Source: Thermoflexales bacterium (GTDB taxonomy: Bacteria; Chloroflexota; Anaerolineae; B4-G1; SLSP01). Taken from it: a DNA stretch of 9,284 nt. The stretch lies in the NCBI GenBank assembly GCA_007130345.1, contig SLSP01000234.1:1-9284 (forward strand). The letters are read 5' to 3'. Shown one piece after another: positions 1-6,594 of the stretch; the first letter of the stretch is position 1, and each line of letters starts with the position of its first letter. A program made the position numbers and the translations under genes. The notes under the pieces were generated by a model that saw only the letters and a list, made by a program, of their open reading frames with translations, did no database searches and was not told the DNA's origin.

Positions 1-2
1 CC

Positions 3-1244
3 GAGAGTGCCTTTATCTCGATGGCGATGTGGTTTGTGGCCGGCGTCCTCATGGGGCTGTTGAACGCCGACAACTGGCAGAACGCTTTGATGATATTTTC
101 GAGCGTCGCCATACTCACCGGATCCGTTGTGGGCCTCATCAACTACTTCCTCACGGAGCGGATCTGGGGGGCAGAGATGCCCATCTTCTTCCCCGAAGGC
201 GACCTGCGCGAGACCTCGGCCTTCCGCATCACCGTGCGGCGGCGCATTTCGCTGCTCTTTGTGATGATGACCTTGCCCATGATCGTCCTGGCGTTTTTGG
301 ATTACGCGCAGACAACGCAGATCGCCCAGGCCGCCAATCCTGTGGATTGGCTCCCCCACATGCTGCGCTTGCAGATGTTTGTCGTGGGCGTGGGCGTGCT
401 GATGGCCGTGACGTTGAGCTTGACCCTGGGCGCGTCGCTGGTGCAACCCATCGAGAGCTTGCGCGAGAGGATGAGCGACGTCCGCCGGGGCGACCTGGAC
501 GCGCAGTTGCCCGTCACACAGAACGACGAGTTGGGCGACCTGATCGCCGGATTCAACGCGATGCTCACGGGCCTGCGCCAGGAGCAGACCATCCGCCACC
601 TGTTCAGCCTCTACGTGACGCCCGAAGTCGCCACGCACGCCATCACCTACGGCGCGGAGCTTGGCGGACAACTGACCGAGGCCACCGTGCTCTTCGCCGA
701 CATCCGCAGCTTCACCGGACTGACCGAGCAACTCGGCCCGGAGGCGATTATTGATTTGCTCAACCGCTACTTCAACAAAATGTCCGAGGCCATCACCCGC
801 CACGGCGGCCTGGTCAACAAATTCGGCGGGGATAGCCTGCTGGCCGTCTTCGGCACCCCGCTAAATCCCGAACCGGCACACGCCACGCGCGCGGTGCAAG
901 CGGCCCAGGCGATGCTCAAGACGCTGGACGCCTTCAACGCGGGGCAGCGCGCGCGCGGCGAACCGGCCCTGCGCATCGGCATCGGCGTGGCGACCGGGCC
1001 GATTGTAGCCGGTAACGTCGGCAGCGAAGAGCGTCTGGAATACACGGTCATCGGCGATACCGTCAACGTCGCCAGCCGCCTGGAGTCGCTGACCAAGTCC
1101 CTTGCCACCGCGCTGCTGGTCAGCGAGACGACCGCGCGCGCCCTCACGGACGCTATCCCCTTGCAGGCATTCGGCGAGATCGAGGTGCGCGGGAAACAAC
1201 AGCCCTTGCCCATCTACGGACTGCCGGACGGAGGCTCAGAATGA
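3..1244 (+). CDS. Membrane-bound HAMP / class III adenylate cyclase, N-terminus outside the window
   Basis: Predicted to convert ATP to cAMP at the cytoplasmic face of the membrane. The frame is already open at base 3 and hydrophobic sequence continues up to that edge, so I read it as 5'-truncated; an in-frame ATG at 21 exists but would cut into a membrane helix. Numbering from that ATG, hydrophobic helices lie near residues 1-14, 22-44, 76-95 and 118-140. A HAMP domain follows (about 141-190), then the FSLYVTPEVA linker and a cyclase domain (about 218-400). Visible catalytic residues are metal-binding D227 (LFADIRSFT) and D271 (NKFGGD), purine-selecting K267 and T342 (YTVIGD), and N349/R353 (VNVASRLE). 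Lys/Thr is the pairing of class IIIb adenylate cyclases, so ATP rather than GTP is inferred. No phosphodiesterase or effector is seen nearby. The gene overlaps the next one by ATGA. Confidence 0.95.
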   Translation, partial: ESAFISMAMWFVAGVLMGLLNADNWQNALMIFSSVAILTGSVVGLINYFLTERIWGAEMPIFFPEGDLRETSAFRITVRRRISLLFVMMTLPMIVLAFLDYAQTTQIAQAANPVDWLPHMLRLQMFVVGVGVLMAVTLSLTLGASLVQPIESLRERMSDVRRGDLDAQLPVTQNDELGDLIAGFNAMLTGLRQEQTIRHLFSLYVTPEVATHAITYGAELGGQLTEATVLFADIRSFTGLTEQLGPEAIIDLLNRYFNKMSEAITRHGGLVNKFGGDSLLAVFGTPLNPEPAHATRAVQAAQAMLKTLDAFNAGQRARGEPALRIGIGVATGPIVAGNVGSEERLEYTVIGDTVNVASRLESLTKSLATALLVSETTARALTDAIPLQAFGEIEVRGKQQPLPIYGLPDGGSE

Positions 1245-1531
1245 TCGACTGGTGGAGATTGGCTGCCAACGCGCTCGGTGTGTTGGGATTATCGTTGGCC
1301 CTGGCGACGTGGAGCTACGCCTACGCCGAGGCCCGGCGCGAGGGCGACAAGGTCGCGCAGTATTTCCGCGCGATCCCCTACGCCCCGCTGCTCGAAGTCG
1401 CGGCGGTGATGGTACTGCTCTCCCTGACCTTCACCGAGACGCGGCCGTGGGCGCGGGTCTGGTGGATTGTCTGCATCATCCTGATGGGATGGCAGCTCGC
1501 GCAGCGCGTGTGGACGCACCACAAGGCGTGA
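1241..1531 (+). CDS. Small three-helix membrane protein, unknown function
   Basis: A 96-residue hydrophobic protein I do not recognise. Helices are predicted near residues 7-28, 47-64 and 70-89, with a short charged stretch (EARREGDK) between the first two and a basic C-terminus (THHKA). The ATG start is well supported: GGAGG at 1230-1234 sits six bases upstream, and the start overlaps the cyclase stop as ATGA, so translation is probably coupled. No catalytic motif, cysteine pair or signal-peptide cleavage site is evident. Position suggests a partner or regulator of the adjacent cyclase, but that is inference from gene order only. Confidence 0.8.
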   Translation: MIDWWRLAANALGVLGLSLALATWSYAYAEARREGDKVAQYFRAIPYAPLLEVAAVMVLLSLTFTETRPWARVWWIVCIILMGWQLAQRVWTHHKA

Positions 1532-1533
1532 AA

Positions 1534-1983
1534 ATGTCCCCCAAAAAGCGGTGGTGGCTCTGGCTGGCCCTGACGAGCGCGCCTCTCGGCGTGACCGTGC
1601 TGTTGGCCCTGATGGGACAGATTCCCGCGCTCACCCTGGGCAGTACCTTCGTGGGCATCCTGGGCGCGACGGCGGGCGGCATCGCGTCGGGCGTCACGGC
1701 CCGGCGCTTCCTGGCACGGCCCCGCAATGATGGCGACACCCTCTATGGCCTGCTCGTCGTCACGGGCATTGGGATGATTGCCATAGGCTACCTATATCTG
1801 GTGCATTTGAACCGTCCCCTCCACACCGTCACCCGCCTGGAGCGCATCGTGGAACAGACGGCCATCTTCCTGACCTTCGTGGCTGCGCAAGGCGTGGGCA
1901 TCCTCTGGGCCGAGCGCATCTTCCCGGAGCCACACCACGAACCGCGCCAATACAGTGCGCCAAATGGTCACGACGCGGCTTGA
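1534..1983 (+). CDS. Small four-helix membrane protein, unknown function
   Basis: A 149-residue protein starting MSPKKRWW, whose Lys/Arg cluster before the first helix suggests a cytoplasmic N-terminus. Hydrophobic helices are near residues 8-28, 34-56, 71-92 and 108-126; the second is Gly/Ala-rich (GILGATAGGIASG). The C-terminal tail is polar. I recognise no family. The frame is open upstream to 1102, but that part is the cyclase gene read in another frame; the ATG at 1534 lies two bases after the preceding stop, with only a weak AAGG at 1523-1526. It is the third gene of the cyclase-led cluster and overlaps the next gene, so co-transcription is likely. Confidence 0.75.
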   Translation: MSPKKRWWLWLALTSAPLGVTVLLALMGQIPALTLGSTFVGILGATAGGIASGVTARRFLARPRNDGDTLYGLLVVTGIGMIAIGYLYLVHLNRPLHTVTRLERIVEQTAIFLTFVAAQGVGILWAERIFPEPHHEPRQYSAPNGHDAA

Positions 1984-3832
1984 GGACGCCGTGGCGCTGG
2001 CGCGTCAGGGCCAGCGCGAAGCCGCCCGCGATATCCTGCTGGACATTGTGCGGGAGACGCCGGGGGATGAGCATGTGTGGCTCTGGCTGGCCCGCACCTA
2101 CCCGGAACGCGCCGCGCGTGTCGAGGTGTTGGAAGCCTGCCTCAAGGTCAATCCCCACAGCCACGCGGCCCGCCAAGCGCTTGAGCGATTGCACGCGCCG
2201 CCCCCGGCCCGCTCGAAGACATTCCCGTGGCGCGGCGTTTTGCTCGGCATCGGCGCGCTCCTCTGCCTGGGCGCGATCTTCTTCGCGGGATGGCGCATCG
2301 TCCGCGATCTGGTCATCGCGCCGCCGGTGGCCCCGCCGCCCACCGCCACCTCGCCGCCGCCCACCGCCACCTCGCCGCCGCCCACGCTCGCGCCAACGCT
2401 GACGCCCGCGCCCCCCACCGCGACGCCATCCACGCCGCCCCCGCCTCCCACAGACGCCGAGCTTCTGGCGCGCTGGGGGCCGCCGCTGACGTATGCCCAG
2501 GCCCTTTCGACAACGTGCGCGGGCCTAATCTCGCTGGCCGAGACCACGCGCCACGCGGCGGAGGACGCGCCGGAGTACGCTCTGGCGGTGGGCATGGCCC
2601 TGCGGATGCTGACCCAGGCCGAGGGGCGGGCCGCGCTGGACGCCTGGACGCCGCCGCCGGAGATGGCCGGGGTCAAGGGCCGCTTGTTGCATCACCAGGC
2701 GGCATTGGAGGGCATCATCGGGCAGTGGACGCAGGCAGACTTGACCCCGGACGAGGTCGCCGCTATGCTGTACGAGGCGTGCGCCGCCACGCGGATCACG
2801 GCGGCGGATCTGCTGGCCGCCGCCGAGGCCAGCGGCATGACCTTCGCGCGGCTGACGCAGATGGCGGAATCGGCGCAGCGGCAAGCCGAGCTATCCCCCG
2901 CGCAGCCCGATCCCACAGCCCTGGGAGCCAGCCGCCGGCATCCCTTCCCCGCCGGCGGGACGGCCATCGTGCCAGGTTGGAACTTCCAGGCGCGGGACGT
3001 GGTACGCGGTGAAGCGGCTTGGGCCAGAATCGCCGACAACGCCCTGAGTCAGCCGCCGCCGCCCGGCTACGAGTATCTGCTGGTGCGCGTGGTCGCGCGC
3101 AACACCACCACCGAAACCCTCCGGCGGCCCATCCGGGCTACGGAGTTCAGCGCGACCGGCGACCGCGCCACACGCTACGCTCACGATCCCTTCGCGTTGC
3201 CCGGCCCCGCGCTGGATGCCGCGCTGCCCGGCGGACGCGAGGCCGGGGGCTGGCTGGCCTTCGCGGTGGCCGCAGGCGAGGGCAACATGCTCCTGGCGTA
3301 TCAGTCCGGCGGCACGGGCGCTCCGCTGTACTTCCTGGCCCTGGATGAAGCCGCCGCCGTCTCCATCCCGCCGGAATTCCACGCGGAGCAGGCTACCGCC
3401 TGGGGCGCGACGCCGGATCAGCCGCTCTACCGAGGCGAGCCGGGCATCACCCGCGATTGGGACGTGGCCTTCACGGCGCTGTTCCGGGGCGCGGACGCCT
3501 GGGCGCGCATCGAGGCCGTCAGCTCCTTCAACACGCCGCCGCTGCCGGGCCGAGAGTATCTGTTGCTCCACGTCCGGGCGCGCTTGATCAGCCCGTGGGA
3601 GCGCACCGCCGCCATCGACGCGCGCAGCTTCAGCACATCAGCCAATCCCGACGGCTGGCCGCCCGCCATCATCGCGCCGGAGCCGGCCCTGGACGCCACG
3701 CTCTTCCCCGGCGGCGAGGCCACCGGCTGGATCGTGCTGGATGTCCCCATCGGGCAGGCGGTGCAGATCATCTTTCATCCCTATCCCGAAGTGACCGACA
3801 TCAACCGGCGGTACTTTTCGCTGGATTACTGA
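1964..3832 (+). CDS. Single-pass protein: TPR-like N-terminus, Pro/Thr linker, duplicated C-terminal beta domain
   Basis: A 622-residue protein of unknown function. Residues about 5-77 form a TPR-like helical repeat (ALARQGQREAARDILLDIV, then ALxxNP-like KVNPHSHAARQAL). One membrane helix follows at about 91-112, then a Pro/Thr-rich linker (about 119-163), a helical Ala-rich region (about 165-310) and two related C-terminal domains (about 325-460 and 485-622). These share RGxxAWARI, PPxPGxEYLL and PALDAxL followed by GGxxxGW. They resemble DUF4352-type immunoglobulin-like extracellular domains, though this family call is tentative. Expected topology is TPR inside, linker and duplicated domains outside. 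Start choice is uncertain: ATG 1964 keeps the whole first helix and overlaps the previous gene by 20 bases; GTG 1955 is three codons earlier; GTG 1991 has a GAGGA four bases upstream but would cut the TPR-like helix. Probably exported-face sensing or binding, as inference. Confidence 0.85.
   Translation: MVTTRLEDAVALARQGQREAARDILLDIVRETPGDEHVWLWLARTYPERAARVEVLEACLKVNPHSHAARQALERLHAPPPARSKTFPWRGVLLGIGALLCLGAIFFAGWRIVRDLVIAPPVAPPPTATSPPPTATSPPPTLAPTLTPAPPTATPSTPPPPPTDAELLARWGPPLTYAQALSTTCAGLISLAETTRHAAEDAPEYALAVGMALRMLTQAEGRAALDAWTPPPEMAGVKGRLLHHQAALEGIIGQWTQADLTPDEVAAMLYEACAATRITAADLLAAAEASGMTFARLTQMAESAQRQAELSPAQPDPTALGASRRHPFPAGGTAIVPGWNFQARDVVRGEAAWARIADNALSQPPPPGYEYLLVRVVARNTTTETLRRPIRATEFSATGDRATRYAHDPFALPGPALDAALPGGREAGGWLAFAVAAGEGNMLLAYQSGGTGAPLYFLALDEAAAVSIPPEFHAEQATAWGATPDQPLYRGEPGITRDWDVAFTALFRGADAWARIEAVSSFNTPPLPGREYLLLHVRARLISPWERTAAIDARSFSTSANPDGWPPAIIAPEPALDATLFPGGEATGWIVLDVPIGQAVQIIFHPYPEVTDINRRYFSLDY
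2333..2385 (+). repeat. 21-bp tandem repeat in the Pro/Thr linker
   Basis: Two exact copies of a 21-base unit encoding PPPTATS (2333-2353 and 2354-2374) are followed by a partial third copy (2375-2385) that diverges into PPPTLAP. The repeat lies in frame inside the single-pass protein, so copy-number change would lengthen or shorten the linker without breaking the frame. Confidence 0.8.
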
Positions 3833-3883
3833 CTTTGCGGTATTGCGTGTTGCGTGTTGCGTATTGGTTACTAGCGCAAAGTC
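3831..3883. repeat. 9-bp inverted repeat overlapping the stop codon
   Basis: GACTTTGCG (3831-3839, starting on the last two bases of the TGA stop) is exactly complementary to CGCAAAGTC (3875-3883). The arms are 35 bases apart and enclose the left heptamer array. No T-run follows the right arm, so this is not a convincing intrinsic terminator. Confidence 0.5.
3842..3862 (+). repeat. Left heptamer array (NTTGCGT x3)
   Basis: Three consecutive 7-base units read ATTGCGT, GTTGCGT, GTTGCGT and are followed by ATTGG. The array is the reverse complement of the array at 3984-4018: bases 3843-3865 match 3981-4003 perfectly in inverted orientation. Confidence 0.85.
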
Positions 3884-3912
3884 TTCGTCCCGCATCACAC
3901 TTGGCTCCGAGG

Positions 3913-3953
3913 GGATTGCCAAATCCCCGTCTAGCCGCCGGATTTGGCAATCC
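3913..3953. repeat. Perfect 14-bp inverted repeat, hairpin-forming
   Basis: GGATTGCCAAATCC (3913-3926) and GGATTTGGCAATCC (3940-3953) are exact reverse complements around a 13-base loop. The structure sits in the middle of the 245-bp gap between the single-pass protein and the histidine phosphatase, enclosed by the inverted heptamer arrays. It lacks a downstream T-run. It could be a REP/MITE-like element or an mRNA-stabilising hairpin; the sequence alone does not decide. Confidence 0.8.
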
Positions 3954-3983
3954 GGCGAGAGCCTGGCACGATATGGTGTAAAT

Positions 3984-4018
3984 ACGCAACACGCAACACG
4001 CAACACGCAACACGCAAC
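3984..4018 (+). repeat. Right heptamer array (ACGCAAC x5)
   Basis: Five exact copies of ACGCAAC follow AAT at 3981-3983. With the oppositely oriented array at 3842-3862 they bracket about 115 bases containing the 14-bp hairpin. The unit is only 7 bases with no spacers, so this is a short tandem repeat and not a CRISPR. Such intergenic heptamers recall the STRR sequences known from filamentous cyanobacteria. Confidence 0.9.
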
Positions 4019-4064
4019 ACAAAAACAGCACGCTGCAAACGGAACGAACTATCTTTTGTCTTTT

Positions 4065-4070
4065 GGAGGT
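4065..4070 (+). promoter_or_regulatory. Shine-Dalgarno fixing the histidine phosphatase start
   Basis: GGAGGT lies seven bases upstream of ATG 4078. It overlaps an in-frame TTG at 4063, so that TTG is not the start and the five extra codons it would add are not real. Confidence 0.85.
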
Positions 4071-4077
4071 ACTTTAT

Positions 4078-4725
4078 ATGACTTCACCAGCACTTACCCG
4101 TATCACCTTTGTCCGACACGGACACGTTCACAATCCTGGGAACATCATCTATGGGCGGCTACCGGGCTTCGGCTTGAGCGAGGGTGGGCGGCAACAGGCG
4201 CAGGCCGCCGCCGAAGCGCTGCGCGGGGAATCCGTCGCCGCCTTCTTTAGCAGCCCGCTGCTCCGCGCCCGGCAGACGATGGAAATTCTGCTCCAGTATC
4301 ATCCCGATACCCCCACACACATCTCCGAGCACCTCATCGAAATCAACGTGAGCTGCGAGGGGCGGCCCATCGAGGAGATGGCCGCCCGCGATTGGGATAT
4401 GTACACCGGGCAATCGGCGGACTACGATCAGCCGGAGGACATCGCCGCCCGCGCCCGCGCGCTTATGCGACAGATCCGGCAGGACTATGCCGGGCAGCAT
4501 GTGGTGGCCGTCTCTCACGGTGACGTGATCGCCTTCACGGTCTTGAACGCGATGCGCGAACCGCTCCGCGTGGCGAACAAGCGCACGCTGGATCGCTTCG
4601 GTATCCCCGACAGTTACCCGGCGACCGGCTCTCTGACGACGCTGATCTACTCCGGCGAGGGATTGCCGCGCGTGGATTACCGGCGGCCTTATGCCGATGA
4701 TCTGGTGATGGTGACCCCGTCCTGA
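4078..4725 (+). CDS. Histidine phosphatase (phosphoglycerate mutase-like, branch 1)
   Basis: A 215-residue soluble cytoplasmic enzyme of the histidine phosphatase superfamily. The phosphorylated histidine is H14 in FVRHGH near the N-terminus. Supporting residues are R63/R65 in SSPLLRARQT, a probable acid E88 (LIEINVSCEG) and the second catalytic histidine H147 in VAVSHGD. Length matches branch-1 members such as GpmB and CobC. Substrate cannot be told from the motifs; a broad phosphomonoesterase is as likely as a true mutase, and homologues are often mislabelled phosphoglycerate mutase. It stands alone between two repeat-bearing gaps: 245 bases after the single-pass protein and 81 bases before the ABC exporter pair, in the same direction. 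A strong Shine-Dalgarno fixes the ATG start. Confidence 0.92.
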   Translation: MTSPALTRITFVRHGHVHNPGNIIYGRLPGFGLSEGGRQQAQAAAEALRGESVAAFFSSPLLRARQTMEILLQYHPDTPTHISEHLIEINVSCEGRPIEEMAARDWDMYTGQSADYDQPEDIAARARALMRQIRQDYAGQHVVAVSHGDVIAFTVLNAMREPLRVANKRTLDRFGIPDSYPATGSLTTLIYSGEGLPRVDYRRPYADDLVMVTPS

Positions 4726-4735
4726 TTTCAGCATA

Positions 4736-4751
4736 ACGTTTGACGTTTGAC
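4736..4751 (+). repeat. Heptamer repeat ACGTTTG x2
   Basis: ACGTTTG occurs twice in tandem at 4736-4742 and 4743-4749, followed by AC. The period is 7 bases, the same as the arrays at 3842-3862 and 3984-4018, but the unit is different. It generates a TTGACT that may serve as a -35 element. Confidence 0.6.
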
Positions 4752-4776
4752 TTCACTTGCACACAGCAGCCACAAT
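4747..4776 (+). promoter_or_regulatory. Possible sigma70-type promoter for the ABC exporter pair
   Basis: TTGACT (4747-4752, five of six consensus bases) and CACAAT (4771-4776, four of six) are separated by 18 bases, in the short gap before the ABC exporter genes. Both boxes overlap heptamer repeats, so the match may be fortuitous. Confidence 0.3.
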
Positions 4777-4787
4777 ACGCAATACGC
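4774..4787 (+). repeat. Heptamer repeat AATACGC x2
   Basis: AATACGC appears twice in tandem, immediately upstream of the ABC exporter start. The unit is the same sequence class as the AATACGCAAC beginning of the array at 3981-4018, so both gaps flanking the histidine phosphatase carry this repeat. Confidence 0.65.
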
Positions 4788-4795
4788 ACTATAAC

Positions 4796-4799
4796 GAGG
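4796..4799 (+). promoter_or_regulatory. Shine-Dalgarno supporting a TTG start
   Basis: GAGG lies seven bases before TTG 4807. No ATG or GTG precedes the first conserved helix in this frame, so TTG is the likely initiation codon of the first ABC subunit. Confidence 0.65.
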
Positions 4800-4806
4800 C
4801 ACTCCC

Positions 4807-6594
4807 TTGAAATCTGTCTTTCGCACGTTCCGGTTTCTCAAGCCCTATCTAGGCCCCGCGTTGCTCGCCTTGCTCGCGCTGATTCTCTCGACGGCGGGCA
4901 ATCTGGTCATCCCGGCCCTCAGCCAGCGCATCATCGACCTGGGCGTGGCGGAGCAGCAGCCGCGCGTCATCCTCATCGGCGCGGGCGCGATGGTCGCCAT
5001 TGCCCTGCTGCGCGCGGCGTTCGCTTTCCTGGAAGGCTATCTTAGCGCGAAAGTCTCGGAGGGCGTGGCCTACGACCTGCGCAACGTGCTCTACGAGAAG
5101 ATTCAGCGCCTCTCCTTCAGCTATCACGACAGCGCGCAAACCGGACAACTGCTCACCCGCGTCACCAGTGACGTGGATTTGGTGCAGCAGTTCCTGGGGA
5201 TGGCCGTGCTCCAGGCCATTGGCGCGCTCGGTCTGCTGGTGGGCAGCCTGGTGCTGATGTTCGTGATCAGCCCCGCCACCGCTCTCGTCGTGCTCGGCCT
5301 CGGCCCGGTGGCGGTGGTCGTCTTCGCCTTCTTCTACCGGATTGCGCGCCCGCTCTTCACCGAGGGCCAGAAGCGTCTGGAAGCCCTCAACGTCACCTTG
5401 CAGGAGAACCTCGCCGGTGTGCGCGTGGTGCGCGCCTTTGTGCGCCGCGCCTTCGAGACCGAGCGCTTCGCCGCGCGCAACACGGCGGTGATGGAATTGC
5501 AACTCAAGGTGGGGCGCATCCTCGCTACCGCCATCCCCCTGATCTTCTTGATTGCCAACCTCTCCACGTTGAGCGTCACCTGGGTGGGCGGTATCCAGGT
5601 CATCGAAGCGCGCATGACCATTGGGGAACTGGTGGCCTTCACCAACTACATTTTGATGGCGATCTTCCCCATCTTCCTACTCAGTTTCCTGATGGCCTCC
5701 ATCGCGCAGGCCGCCGCCGGCGCGCAGCGCATCTTCGAGGTGCTCGACGCCCGCATCGACATCGTGGAGTGCCCCGACGCCCGCCCCCTGCCCGACATCC
5801 AGGGGCGCGTGACCTTCGAGGGCGTCGGCTTCCGCTACTTCGAGAGCCAGCCGTGGATTCTGCAAGACGTGAGCTTCGAGGCACAGCCAGGGCAGAAGAT
5901 CGCCCTGCTCGGCGCGACCGGCTCCGGCAAGTCCTCGCTCACCAACCTCATCCCGCGCTTCTACGACCCCACCGAGGGCCGCGTCCTCATCGACGGCATC
6001 GATGTGCGCGACGTGAAGCTGGACGCGCTCCGCCAACAGGTGGGCATCGTGCTGCAAGAGACGCTGCTCTTCGCCGGAACCATCCGCGAGAACATCGCCT
6101 TTGGCCGCCCGGAAGCCACGCTAGAGGAGATCATCGCCGCCGCGCAGGCCGCGCAGGCCCACGACTTCATCACCGAATTTCCCGAAGGCTACGATACCCC
6201 CGTCGCCGAGCGCGGCACGTCGCTCTCCGGCGGACAGAAGCAGCGCATCGCCATCGCCCGCGCGCTCCTGGTTGATCCCCGCATCCTCATACTCGACGAT
6301 GCCACCAGCGCCGTCGATTTCCAGACCGAGTTGAAGCTCCGCCGCGCCCTCGAAGTGCTGATGGAGGGCCGCACCAGCTTTATCATCGCGCAGCGCGTCT
6401 CTACCGCCCGCGACGCCGACCAGATTTTGGTGATTGACGAGGGCCGCATCGCGGCGCGCGGCGTCCACGAAGCGCTGATGGAAGAGATCGCCATCTACGC
6501 GGAGTTGTACTACACGCAGTTGGAGGGCGCGGAGGAGACCCGCGAGAACGTCCTCCTCTACGATGCAGCGCTGTCAGAGGAGGTGGCCCAATGA
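4807..6594 (+). CDS. ABC exporter half-transporter, degenerate-site subunit
   Basis: A 595-residue transmembrane-NBD fusion of the exporter type (MdlA/MdlB, LmrCD, TM287/288-like). Six helices are predicted near residues 17-37, 54-76, 132-154, 157-178, 240-260 and 279-299. The nucleotide-binding domain shows A-loop Y344, Walker A GATGSGKS (369-376), Q-loop Q417, signature LSGGQ (473-477) and Walker B ILILDD (ending 498). Two key residues are substituted: the catalytic Glu after Walker B is D498 (DDATS rather than DEATS) and the H-loop His is Q529 (IIAQRVST). These are the changes seen in the degenerate subunit of heterodimeric exporters. The signature motif is intact, so it should complete the partner's active site. 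Starts at TTG with GAGG upstream; overlaps the next gene by ATGA. Substrate is unknown; drug, lipid or peptide export are all possible. Confidence 0.96.
   Translation: MKSVFRTFRFLKPYLGPALLALLALILSTAGNLVIPALSQRIIDLGVAEQQPRVILIGAGAMVAIALLRAAFAFLEGYLSAKVSEGVAYDLRNVLYEKIQRLSFSYHDSAQTGQLLTRVTSDVDLVQQFLGMAVLQAIGALGLLVGSLVLMFVISPATALVVLGLGPVAVVVFAFFYRIARPLFTEGQKRLEALNVTLQENLAGVRVVRAFVRRAFETERFAARNTAVMELQLKVGRILATAIPLIFLIANLSTLSVTWVGGIQVIEARMTIGELVAFTNYILMAIFPIFLLSFLMASIAQAAAGAQRIFEVLDARIDIVECPDARPLPDIQGRVTFEGVGFRYFESQPWILQDVSFEAQPGQKIALLGATGSGKSSLTNLIPRFYDPTEGRVLIDGIDVRDVKLDALRQQVGIVLQETLLFAGTIRENIAFGRPEATLEEIIAAAQAAQAHDFITEFPEGYDTPVAERGTSLSGGQKQRIAIARALLVDPRILILDDATSAVDFQTELKLRRALEVLMEGRTSFIIAQRVSTARDADQILVIDEGRIAARGVHEALMEEIAIYAELYYTQLEGAEETRENVLLYDAALSEEVAQ

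Noticed and set aside
1102..1533. Upstream extension of the third gene's reading frame
   Set aside because: This stretch is the cyclase end and the second gene read in another frame; its translation is Arg/Pro/Ala-rich with no domain, and ATG 1534 fits the gene spacing.
2227..3012. 261-codon open frame inside the single-pass protein
   Set aside because: Arg/Ala/Gly-rich shadow translation typical of GC-rich DNA; the overlapping frame has coherent domains.
2891..3571. 226-codon minus-strand open frame
   Set aside because: Antisense shadow of the duplicated-domain region; no recognisable domain or ribosome-binding site.
3913..3960. Intrinsic terminator at the 14-bp hairpin
   Set aside because: No U-tract follows the right arm; the downstream bases are GGCGAGAG.
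3984..4018. CRISPR-like repeat array
   Set aside because: The unit is 7 bp with no spacers, far from CRISPR repeat and spacer lengths.
4063..4077. TTG start for the histidine phosphatase
   Set aside because: That TTG overlaps the Shine-Dalgarno GGAGGT, which is correctly spaced for ATG 4078.
4849..5502. 217-codon minus-strand open frame opposite the first ABC gene
   Set aside because: His/Ala/Glu-rich antisense of transmembrane codons, a common artefact.
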